A stretch of DNA of 8,922 bases from Gemmobacter sp. (GTDB lineage: Bacteria > Pseudomonadota > Alphaproteobacteria > Rhodobacterales > Rhodobacteraceae). Positions 1 through 5,849 of the stretch are shown here, piece after piece. Location of the stretch: assembly GCA_030656535.1 (NCBI GenBank), contig JAUSPL010000399.1:1-8922 (forward strand). The letters run 5' to 3'. The notes beneath the pieces are model-generated. The model saw only the letters and a program-made list of their open reading frames with translations, did not search any database and was not told the origin of the DNA. Within the stretch, counting starts at the first letter, position 1. Each line of letters begins with the position of its first letter. The translations under genes and the position numbers were made by a program.

Positions 1-10
1 CCTCCATTTG
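1..10 (-). promoter_or_regulatory. Ribosome binding site of a gene just outside the left edge (probably lsrB)
   Basis: Read on the minus strand, the last bases of the window are CAAATGGAGG, a near-perfect Shine-Dalgarno sequence. It lies about 55 bases past the lsrD stop codon, in the direction of transcription. A start codon would be expected about 5-10 bases beyond the window edge. In Lsr operons the permease genes are usually followed by lsrB, the periplasmic AI-2 binding protein, so that is the natural guess. The gene itself is not visible. Confidence 0.6.
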
Positions 11-64
11 GGTTTCAGTTGTTGTTCGTGGGTTGCAGGACCGTTGACCGGTCTCTTGGGTGAG

Positions 65-1147
65 TCATGGGGTGGTAGGTGGAACGGCGGCTACGGCGCG
101 TTGACCGGCCTCGTAGGCCGCACGGTTTGCCCGGTTGCGCGCCAGCGCGGCCGAGCCGATCTTCAACGACACGCTGCCGACCAAGAGCCCGCCGATGATC
201 ACCGGCACCACGTCGCTGGTGATGCCCAAGGCCAGCAGGCCCTGCCGCAGATAGCCCAGCACCAACCCCGCAAGGAACGTGCCCAGAACAGACCCGGACC
301 CGCCCTGGATCGAGGTTCCGCCCAGCACGACGGCGGTGATGATGTTCAGCAAAGCCTCGCTTCCCAGATCGGACCGGGCCGAGGTGAAATAGGCGGTCAG
401 GACCAGCCCGGCGATGGCCGCACAGAACCCGTTGAAGGCATAGACCGCAACCAGCGTGCGCCGGACCGGCACACCCGAATAGCGCGCCACATCGGCACTG
501 ACACCGATGAAATACAGGAACCGGCCAAACCGCGTGCGCGCCAAGAGCCAACCCCCCATGAGCGCAACCGCAACGGTGATGATCAGCGGCACCGGCACCC
601 AGCCGATGCTGCCTGTGCCCAGTCTGGTAAAGCTTTTCGGCAGGCCGGTGATGCCTTCGTATTGGTAGGCCTCGAACCCGCCTGCGCCGTAAGCCTTGAA
701 ACCAAGGACATCCAGCAGCGTCGGCAGGCCGGTGGCGATGCCTGCGAACAGGAACAGCGTGGCCAGCGTGATGACCAGCGGGTTCACATCGGTGCGGGAA
801 ACCACCACGCCGTTGAAGGCCCCCGCCCCGGCACCAGTCAGCAGCGCCAGCACTGCAGCAAGCCCGATCGGCACTCCGGCCACGAATGCCAGCCCCAGTA
901 CGATCGATGCCAGCCCCATCACCGACACGCCCGAAATGTCGATGCCGCCGGTGATGATGACCATGGTCAGGCCGATGGCCGCGATGATCACATGGGCAAA
1001 GTCGCTGGTCGAAAACAGCAGGTTCTCGACGTTCAGAAAGGCGGGCGAGATCAGGCCAAGGATCGCAAGCTCGGCCACCAGTGCAGCCGCCAACATGGCT
1101 TCCCAGCTGCGGGCCCAGTGAGGAAGGGTCATGCGTGGAAGGGTCAT
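65..1147 (-). CDS. lsrD: AI-2 import system permease LsrD
   Basis: Inner-membrane permease of 360 residues, one half of the channel that carries autoinducer-2 into the cytoplasm with LsrC and the ATPase LsrA. The sequence is a chain of hydrophobic helices typical of the ribose/AI-2 permease family (BPD_transp_2). Family motifs are TGGIDISGVSVMGLAS (about 66-81), FIGVSADVARYSGVPV (213-228) and ITAVVLGGTSIQGGSGS (270-286). The chosen ATG overlaps the lsrC stop as ATGA and has a good GAGGTGA ribosome site. A second ATG five codons later is possible. It is about 30 residues longer than enteric LsrD, mainly through a polar, Ala/Arg-rich C-terminal tail (about 335-360) and a longer loop near 145-180. 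LsrC and LsrD are paralogues; calling this one LsrD rests on gene order and overall resemblance. Confidence 0.88.
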   Translation of the reverse strand: MTLPRMTLPHWARSWEAMLAAALVAELAILGLISPAFLNVENLLFSTSDFAHVIIAAIGLTMVIITGGIDISGVSVMGLASIVLGLAFVAGVPIGLAAVLALLTGAGAGAFNGVVVSRTDVNPLVITLATLFLFAGIATGLPTLLDVLGFKAYGAGGFEAYQYEGITGLPKSFTRLGTGSIGWVPVPLIITVAVALMGGWLLARTRFGRFLYFIGVSADVARYSGVPVRRTLVAVYAFNGFCAAIAGLVLTAYFTSARSDLGSEALLNIITAVVLGGTSIQGGSGSVLGTFLAGLVLGYLRQGLLALGITSDVVPVIIGGLLVGSVSLKIGSAALARNRANRAAYEAGQRAVAAVPPTTP

Positions 1148-2166
1148 GGCATCACCTCGCGCGCAGGATCTGTCTGCCTTGCGTCGCCTTCGGCAAGGCG
1201 CATCTCGGCGGCACGGCGGGCGGCATGGCGGTTTCGCACCGCGCGGCGGATCAGATAATCCGTCACCACAACCGTCAGCAGCACCGCCCCGGCAACGGCG
1301 TTGTTCCACGATCCCGGCACCTTCAGGAAGATCATCATGCTGTCCACCGCCGTCAGGAAGATCGCCCCGATCACCGCCGACCAGACGCTGCCGGTGCCCC
1401 CCATCAGGCTGACCCCCCCCAGCACCACGGCGGCGATTGCCTTCAGCTCTTGCCCCTGCCCGGTCTGCAACGGCACAAAGCCGATCTGGGCGACAAACAC
1501 GATGGCGGCCATTCCGGCAAACAGGCCCGACAAGGCATAGGCCGAAAGCTCGGTCACACGGACATTCAGCCCCATCAGAAAGGCCCCCTCGCGGTTATCG
1601 CCCACGGCATAGAAGTTGCGCGTGGCCCTGATCCGGGCCATCAGCACCGCCGTCACGATGACCAATGCTGCCGCCACCCAGACCAGCACGGGCACCGAGA
1701 TGACCCGGGTCACCGACAGCGCCTTGATGGATTGCGGCACTTCTTCGATCCAGCTGCCGCCGGTCAACACCCGCATCAGCCCGCGATAGATGCCCAGTGT
1801 GGACAGCGTCATAATGATCGGGGGAATGCCGCCGAACACCACACCAGCCCCGTTCATCGCCCCGGCCACCAGCCCGGTCAGCATGGACGCCAGCATCGCC
1901 ACCGGCAAAGGCACCCCGCCATTCAGCGCAAAACCGAAGATCACCGCCGAAAGCCCGGCAATCGCACCCACCGAGACGTCAATGCCGCGCGTCAGCACGA
2001 CGAACATCTGCCCGATCGCCAGCAAGACCAGAAACAGCGCCGAATTGACGATGTTGATCAGGGTAAAGGGGTAGATTGCCGCCTTGTTCACGGTCGCCAC
2101 CGCCAGCAGCATCGCGATCAGCAACACCAGCACCAGCGCCTCGCGGCTTTTTGCGATCCGCATCAT
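1144..2166 (-). CDS. lsrC: AI-2 import system permease LsrC
   Basis: Inner-membrane permease of 340 residues, close to the 342 of E. coli LsrC, that partners LsrD in AI-2 uptake. It has a short cytoplasmic N-terminus, then hydrophobic segments from about residue 10. Characteristic motifs are FVVLTRGIDVSVGAIAGL (55-72), NFYAVGDNREGAFLMGLNV (184-202) and ELKAIAAVVLGGVSLMGGTG (240-259), the last being the family hallmark. The C-terminus (about 305-340) is charged and cytoplasmic. The frame stays open upstream, but the start is placed at 2166, where ATG overlaps the lsrA stop (ATGA) with a GGGG ribosome site seven bases before it. A second ATG follows immediately. Its own stop overlaps the lsrD start in the same way, so LsrA, LsrC and LsrD are probably made in coupled amounts. 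Confidence 0.9.
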   Translation of the reverse strand: MMRIAKSREALVLVLLIAMLLAVATVNKAAIYPFTLINIVNSALFLVLLAIGQMFVVLTRGIDVSVGAIAGLSAVIFGFALNGGVPLPVAMLASMLTGLVAGAMNGAGVVFGGIPPIIMTLSTLGIYRGLMRVLTGGSWIEEVPQSIKALSVTRVISVPVLVWVAAALVIVTAVLMARIRATRNFYAVGDNREGAFLMGLNVRVTELSAYALSGLFAGMAAIVFVAQIGFVPLQTGQGQELKAIAAVVLGGVSLMGGTGSVWSAVIGAIFLTAVDSMMIFLKVPGSWNNAVAGAVLLTVVVTDYLIRRAVRNRHAARRAAEMRLAEGDARQTDPAREVMP

Positions 2167-3647
2167 GGCGCGACCCCGGCGGTTGCGGCGAAAGTTGCGG
2201 CGGAAATCGCCTCGACGCCCTGCCGCCCCGCACCAAGGGGGGCAAGCCTGCCCCGCCGCATCACCATCACCCGGTCGCTGATTTCCGCGACCTCGCCCAT
2301 TTCGGACGAGATCACCACCACGCCCACCCCCAGCGCCGTCAACTCGCGGATGGTCCGGTAGACATCCTGCCGGGCGCGCGCGTCGATGCCGCGGGTCGGC
2401 TCGTCCAGGATCACCACGCGCGGTTCGGGGGCCAGGGTCTTGGCCAGCACCACCTTTTGCTGATTGCCGCCCGACAGCGTGCGCGCCACTTGCCCCGGCG
2501 CGTTCAGCTTGATCCGCAGCCGGTCGATGAACCGGCGGGTCAGATCCTCTTCCGCCCGAGCGGCCAGAACCGACCGGCGCCCCAGCGCCAAAAGCCCCGC
2601 CGCAATGGTGCGCGAACTGGGCAGCGTCAGGAAAATGCCGTGGGCATGGCGGTCTTCGGGCACATAGGCCAGACCCATGGCCTGACAGACCTGCGGGCTG
2701 CGGGCCGGTGCGGGCCGGCCGCATATTTCAACTTTTCCCGTCACTTGCGCGTCGATGCCAAAGATCGCCTCGGCCAGTTCGGTGCGCCCCGATCCGACCA
2801 CGCCGGCAATGCCGACGACTTCACCCGGAAGCACGCGAAAGCTGACATCGCGAAATGCCAGACCGGCAAGACCCTCAACTTCCAGCACCGGCTCGCCCTG
2901 CGGCGGCTCTGACGGCACCTTTGGCCGGGGCACGAAATCGGCGGGCAGCATCGCCTCGACCAGCGCCTCGGCGGTCAGCCCCTTGGTCGGGCGGTTCAGA
3001 ACGAAATTGCCGTCGCGCAACACACTGACCTTGTCGGCAAGCTCCAGCACTTCGTCCAGCCGGTGCGAGATAAACAGGATGCCGATGCCGCGCGCGGTCA
3101 GCGCCCGCATCTCGGCGGCCAGCGCATCCACCTCGCGACGGGTCAGCGACGAGGTTGGTTCGTCCAGGATCAGCACCCGGGCACGGCGCAAGAGGCCGCG
3201 AATGATCTCGACCAACTGCTGGTTGGCAATTGACAGCGCGCCGCCCGGTGCCGCGAAATCGCCGCCAAAGCCGATTTCCCGGGCAATCCTGCGCGCCTCA
3301 TCGGCCTGCGCCGTGCCGCCCTCCAGACCCAGGGTCAGGTTTTCCAGCACCGACAGGCTGGGAAAGATATGCGGCTCTTGCGGCACCATGTAGATGCCGT
3401 TGCGGTGGGCTTCGGACGGGCGGGCCAGAACGGTGGGCTGACCTCCAACCTCTACGGTGCCTTCGGTTGGCTGATAGGCCCCGGACAGGATCTTGACGAT
3501 GGTGGACTTGCCCGAGCCATTGCCGCCCAGCAGCGCATGAACTTCGCCAGCCTGCAGCGCAAAGTCGATGCCGCGCAGAACTGGAACGCCATCGAACACT
3601 TTCCAGACGCCGCGCAAGGAGGCCAGGGGGGCAGGGGCGTCAGACAT
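2163..3647 (-). CDS. lsrA: AI-2 import ATP-binding protein LsrA (double ABC ATPase)
   Basis: ATPase of 494 residues with two fused nucleotide-binding domains, which powers the LsrC/LsrD channel from the cytoplasmic face. Domain 1 (about 6-240) has an intact Walker A (GGNGSGKST, 41-49), Q-loop (Q90), Walker B (VLILDEPTSSL, 158-168) and H-loop (H195), but a degenerate signature (LSIANQQ, 138-144). Domain 2 (about 254-494) is the reverse: its Walker A lacks the lysine (GVVGSGRTE, 282-290) and the H-loop His is replaced by Ser (VISSEM, 445-450), while the signature (LSGGNQQK, 391-398) and Walker B (VVILDEPTRGID, 411-422) are good. This asymmetry is normal for the RbsA/LsrA class and is not damage. 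The start codon lies inside the end of lsrE (8-base overlap). RbsA, MglA and XylG share the architecture; the neighbours decide for LsrA. Confidence 0.9.
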   Translation of the reverse strand: MSDAPAPLASLRGVWKVFDGVPVLRGIDFALQAGEVHALLGGNGSGKSTIVKILSGAYQPTEGTVEVGGQPTVLARPSEAHRNGIYMVPQEPHIFPSLSVLENLTLGLEGGTAQADEARRIAREIGFGGDFAAPGGALSIANQQLVEIIRGLLRRARVLILDEPTSSLTRREVDALAAEMRALTARGIGILFISHRLDEVLELADKVSVLRDGNFVLNRPTKGLTAEALVEAMLPADFVPRPKVPSEPPQGEPVLEVEGLAGLAFRDVSFRVLPGEVVGIAGVVGSGRTELAEAIFGIDAQVTGKVEICGRPAPARSPQVCQAMGLAYVPEDRHAHGIFLTLPSSRTIAAGLLALGRRSVLAARAEEDLTRRFIDRLRIKLNAPGQVARTLSGGNQQKVVLAKTLAPEPRVVILDEPTRGIDARARQDVYRTIRELTALGVGVVVISSEMGEVAEISDRVMVMRRGRLAPLGAGRQGVEAISAATFAATAGVAP

Positions 3648-4356
3648 GCGTCACCCCGGCTGGAAGGATGCGCCCGGCAGCCCAGACATCCGCCATCTGG
3701 CGAAAGGCCTGGCCCGGGTCGGCGGCCTTGAAGATGGCGCTGCCGGACACGATGATATCGGGCGCTGTGGCTGACACTTGGTCGATGGTCGCGACGGTGA
3801 CGCCCCCATCCATGGCCAAAATCGTGCCCGGTTTGATCGTGGCGCGCAGGGCCGTCAGCCGCTCGCACGCTTTGCCAATATCGGCGGGCTTGCCATCGCG
3901 CGGGTCAAGGGCCAACACCAACACCAGATCGGGGGCCAAGGCCAGCAGCGGCTGAAGCTGCGCCAGTGCTGTTCCGGGCATCACGGCCAGCCCGGCAAGA
4001 ATCGGGCGTCCCAAAAGCGCGGCCTGTTCGCGAACCTGCCGCAGGGCCTCGGCGGCCCCCGATGCTTCGGCGTGAACGGTGATGATGTCCGCCCCGGCCC
4101 GCGCAAAGGCCGCGATATGCGCCTGCGGGCGTTCTACCATCAGATGCACATCGCAGAAATTGCCGTCGGCAACGGCCGCCACGAACTCGGACCCCGCCGT
4201 GAGATTTGGCACGAAGACCCCATCCATCACGTCGAAATGCACCATCCCGCCCCAGCTCGCGATCTGGCTGGCAGCCTGACCAAGCCGGTCCAGCGGGGCC
4301 GCCATGATGCCGACGCTGAGGCCACAGACCGACTGGACGGGCCGCCTTGCGTTCAT
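3640..4356 (-). CDS. lsrE: LsrE, ribulose-phosphate 3-epimerase family protein of the AI-2 locus
   Basis: TIM-barrel protein of 238 residues related to ribulose-5-phosphate 3-epimerase. Expected metal and catalytic positions are kept: S14, then HFDVMDGVFVPN (40-51, giving H40 and D42), H71 in DVHLMVE, and D183 in MDGGV. The C-terminal phosphate-site segment VSGSAIFKAAD (203-213) is also kept. The usual MTVEPGFGGQ loop is not recognisable; the matching place reads LALDPRDGK (148-156). That suggests a different sugar-phosphate substrate from a housekeeping Rpe. LsrE occurs in some enteric lsr operons (Salmonella) but its reaction is not settled to my knowledge; acting on phospho-AI-2 or a breakdown product is an inference from position. 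The start overlaps the lsrG stop (ATGA) with a GGGGGGA ribosome site. A pentose or allulose-phosphate epimerase would be the alternative, but both flanking genes are lsr genes. Confidence 0.82.
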   Translation of the reverse strand: MNARRPVQSVCGLSVGIMAAPLDRLGQAASQIASWGGMVHFDVMDGVFVPNLTAGSEFVAAVADGNFCDVHLMVERPQAHIAAFARAGADIITVHAEASGAAEALRQVREQAALLGRPILAGLAVMPGTALAQLQPLLALAPDLVLVLALDPRDGKPADIGKACERLTALRATIKPGTILAMDGGVTVATIDQVSATAPDIIVSGSAIFKAADPGQAFRQMADVWAAGRILPAGVTHV

Positions 4357-4679
4357 TCCGTCATTCCCCCCGCCAGAACCGCTGCGCGATCCGGCATCAC
4401 CAGATGAAAGAAGTCCTTGTCGCGGCCACCCTCGGTCAGATCGGCCAGCCTTGCCACCGTCTGGCGGTAATGCTCGGTCTTGCGGTGCTCATCTACCGCG
4501 GCCTCGGAAGCGAAGACTTCGTAGATGACAAAGTGATGGTCGTCCTTGGCGTCCTGCAACACGTCAAAACGGTGATTTCCGGGTTCCGCCCGCGTTCCCA
4601 CAAAGTTCACGCGGAAGACATCCAGAAAATCCGCAACCCGGCCGGGTTTCACACGAATATGCACCAGTTGAACAAACAT
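4353..4679 (-). CDS. lsrG: Phospho-AI-2 isomerase LsrG (ABM-fold)
   Basis: Small cytoplasmic protein of 108 residues with the antibiotic-biosynthesis-monooxygenase (ABM) fold. In E. coli LsrG isomerises phosphorylated AI-2, an early step in destroying the signal. The match to enteric LsrG is clear by eye: MFVQLVHIRV at the start, VFRVNFVGTRAEPGNHRFDVLQD (21-43, compare the family's FRFDVLQD-type block), FVIYEVF (50-56) and a C-terminal FHLVMP (91-96). It has about 12 more residues at the C-terminus than the 96-residue E. coli protein. The ATG at 4679 is chosen. A GTG two codons upstream keeps the frame but sits directly against the G-rich ribosome site, and homology begins at the ATG. It is the first gene of the leftward unit, about 70 bases from the predicted transcription start. 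Its stop overlaps lsrE. Confidence 0.9.
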   Translation of the reverse strand: MFVQLVHIRVKPGRVADFLDVFRVNFVGTRAEPGNHRFDVLQDAKDDHHFVIYEVFASEAAVDEHRKTEHYRQTVARLADLTEGGRDKDFFHLVMPDRAAVLAGGMTE

Positions 4680-4686
4680 CGGCACG

Positions 4687-4694
4687 CCCCCCCC
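4687..4694 (-). repeat. Run of eight G (minus strand) in the lsrG ribosome binding site
   Basis: Eight consecutive C on the plus strand read as GGGGGGGG in the lsrG leader, ending seven bases before the chosen ATG. No other purine-rich block is close enough to act as the ribosome site, so the tract itself probably pairs with 16S rRNA, using G-U wobble. Runs of this length can slip in replication. Confidence 0.6.
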
Positions 4695-4730
4695 AAGTAA
4701 ACCGGCCGAACTGATGCCCTGTGGCGGGCG

Positions 4731-4741
4731 GACTCAGATTC
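4731..4741. promoter_or_regulatory. Pair of adjacent GANTC (CcrM-type) methylation sites
   Basis: GACTC at 4731-4735 and GATTC at 4737-4741 are separated by one base. GANTC is the target of the CcrM adenine methyltransferase found in most alphaproteobacteria. By eye it is rare in the lsr genes of this window (one seen inside lsrE, and one over the end of lsrD at 62-66). The pair lies just downstream of the predicted leftward transcription start, next to the GATCATTTG copy at 4742. Any effect on expression is inference. Confidence 0.45.
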
Positions 4742-4769
4742 GATCATTTGTACCATGCAAGATCATTTG
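4742..4769. promoter_or_regulatory. Candidate LsrR operator: two copies of GATCATTTG
   Basis: The nonamer GATCATTTG occurs exactly at 4742-4750 and again at 4761-4769, 19 bases from start to start, about two helical turns. Read for the leftward promoter, one copy fills the spacer between the -35 and -10 elements and the other lies around the transcription start. Those are classic repressor positions. The right copy also overlaps an inverted repeat TTGA-N9-TCAA (4767-4783), a shape known for DeoR/SorC-type operators. Assignment to LsrR is an inference from position and from LsrR being encoded next door. Confidence 0.5.
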
Positions 4770-4783
4770 AACGATTATGTCAA
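4755..4783 (-). promoter_or_regulatory. Predicted promoter of the leftward unit lsrGEACD
   Basis: On the minus strand a perfect -35 element TTGACA (4783-4778) is followed after 17 bases by TTGCAT (4760-4755), which matches TATAAT at three positions including the final AT. Transcription would start near 4748, giving a leader of about 70 bases before lsrG. The weak -10 is common in high-GC alphaproteobacteria. The operator candidates overlap it. Confidence 0.5.
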
Positions 4784-4832
4784 GCAAGCCATGCAGCAAT
4801 TGCGCCAGATGCTGCCGGAAAGCCTGAACCTA

Positions 4833-4861
4833 TTGACAAATGACGCGCCAGATGATCGCTT
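4833..4861 (+). promoter_or_regulatory. Possible promoter of lsrRK
   Basis: A perfect TTGACA stands at 4833-4838, 49 bases from and back to back with the TTGACA of the leftward promoter. The -10 is poor: with a 17-base spacer the hexamer is TCGCTT, two of six consensus positions. It is followed by CAAATGACG (4837-4845), which resembles the CAAATGATC form of the operator repeat at seven of nine bases. If used, it implies a short leader and supports the lsrR start at 4890. Confidence 0.35.
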
Positions 4862-4889
4862 TAACCCAGAGCGAAAGGTCGCAAGACAG

Positions 4890-5849
4890 ATGTCGAATGA
4901 AGAAGAATTTCCCGAGGCGCCGCAGTTGACCGACAGCGAGGAAGTCGAGCAGATCGCCCGCGCGGCTTGGCACTATTACAATGATGGGCTGACCCAGAAC
5001 CAAATCGCCGACATGCTGAGCATTTCGCGGATCAAGGTGTCGCGGCTGTTGGAAAAAGGCCGCCAGACCGGGCTGATCGAGTTGCGGATCAACTCGCCCT
5101 ATGAGGGCTGCCTCGGCCTGCAACAAGACCTGATCGCGGCTTTCGGGCTGGCCGACGCGCGGGTTGTGCCCGCCGCTGAGGGGTTGCCACTGGTGCCGCG
5201 CATCGGCCGGGCGGCGGCAAGCCTACTGATGCGGACACTGATCCCGAACGATCTCCTGGCCATCGGCTGGGGCGAGGCGACCAGCACCACCCTGCGCTTC
5301 ATGGCGCCGGTCTTTCCCCGCGCGAACATCTCGCTGGTCAGCCTGACCGGCGGCGTTTCGGCCTATATCGGCAATACCGGGCTTTACGGACCGCAAAGCT
5401 TTGCCCACCTGATCCCCACACCTCTGCGGGTTTCATCGCCGGAACTGGCCGAGATGCTGCGGGTCGAGCCCTATGTCCGCCATGTTCTGGAAATGGCGAT
5501 CACCGCGCGGACGGCCCTGATCGGCGTCGGCTCGGTCGCGCGCTCAGCAACGCTGGTGCGCTATGGTTACTGCACCAGCGCCGAGATCGAGCTTTTCACC
5601 CGGCGCGGTGCCGTGGGCGACCTTCTGGGTCACTTCTATGACCGGGATGGAGAAATTCTGGACCTGGACCTGCACCGCCATGTCGTCTCGGTCACGCCCG
5701 ATGACATGCGGCGCATTCCATCGGTGGTGGCTGCGGCCGCCGGGCCCGAAAAGGTTGAAGCGATCCTCGGCATGTTGCGCGGCAAACTGGCCAACACGCT
5801 GGTGACCGATGAAGAAACCGCGCGTGAACTTTTGCGGAGGCAGAAATGA
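4890..5849 (+). CDS. lsrR: AI-2 responsive transcriptional regulator LsrR (SorC family)
   Basis: Repressor of 319 residues (E. coli LsrR has 317) that should shut off both lsr units until phospho-AI-2 binds. An N-terminal helix-turn-helix covers about 22-58: the block WHYYNDGLTQNQIADML (27-43) leads into SRIKVSRLLEKG (46-57). The rest is the SorC/DeoR sugar-phosphate-binding domain, with LLAIGWGEAT (122-131), SLTGGVSAYIG (151-161), RRGAVGDLLGHFYD (238-251) and PEKVEAIL (286-293). These last two blocks align with the ligand pocket of E. coli LsrR. The frame is open back to an ATG at 4755, which would add 45 residues. I reject it because that stretch contains the predicted promoters and operators, no ribosome site precedes it, and only 26 of its 45 codons end in G or C. 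The ribosome site at 4890 (AAGG, 11 bases upstream) is only moderate. Confidence 0.9.
   Translation: MSNEEEFPEAPQLTDSEEVEQIARAAWHYYNDGLTQNQIADMLSISRIKVSRLLEKGRQTGLIELRINSPYEGCLGLQQDLIAAFGLADARVVPAAEGLPLVPRIGRAAASLLMRTLIPNDLLAIGWGEATSTTLRFMAPVFPRANISLVSLTGGVSAYIGNTGLYGPQSFAHLIPTPLRVSSPELAEMLRVEPYVRHVLEMAITARTALIGVGSVARSATLVRYGYCTSAEIELFTRRGAVGDLLGHFYDRDGEILDLDLHRHVVSVTPDDMRRIPSVVAAAAGPEKVEAILGMLRGKLANTLVTDEETARELLRRQK

Noticed and set aside
39..53. Hairpin GACCG-TTGAC-CGGTC after lsrD
   Set aside because: The stem is only five base pairs with no T run, so it is too weak to call a terminator, and a further gene of the operon appears to follow.
282..290. Residue numbers in LsrA: missing Walker A lysine in domain 2 taken as a broken gene
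   Set aside because: The second ATPase domain of RbsA/LsrA-type proteins normally lacks this lysine, and the other motifs of domain 2 are intact.
8..1258. Plus-strand open frame opposite lsrD (416 codons)
   Set aside because: Composition (Gln, Arg, His, Asp-rich) is typical of frames opposite membrane-protein genes, and it has no recognisable domain.
1148..1309. N-terminal extension of the lsrD frame into lsrC
   Set aside because: The extra 54 residues are Cys/Arg/Pro-rich shadow sequence. The ATG at 1147 has a good ribosome site and overlaps the lsrC stop.
1081..2361. Plus-strand open frame opposite lsrC (426 codons)
   Set aside because: It has the same His/Gln/Arg-rich shadow composition, while the minus strand encodes a clear permease.
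2167..2724. N-terminal extension of the lsrC frame into lsrA
   Set aside because: The frame is open for 186 more codons but reads as Arg/Gly/Pro-rich nonsense inside lsrA. The ATGA overlap at 2163-2166 is the natural start.
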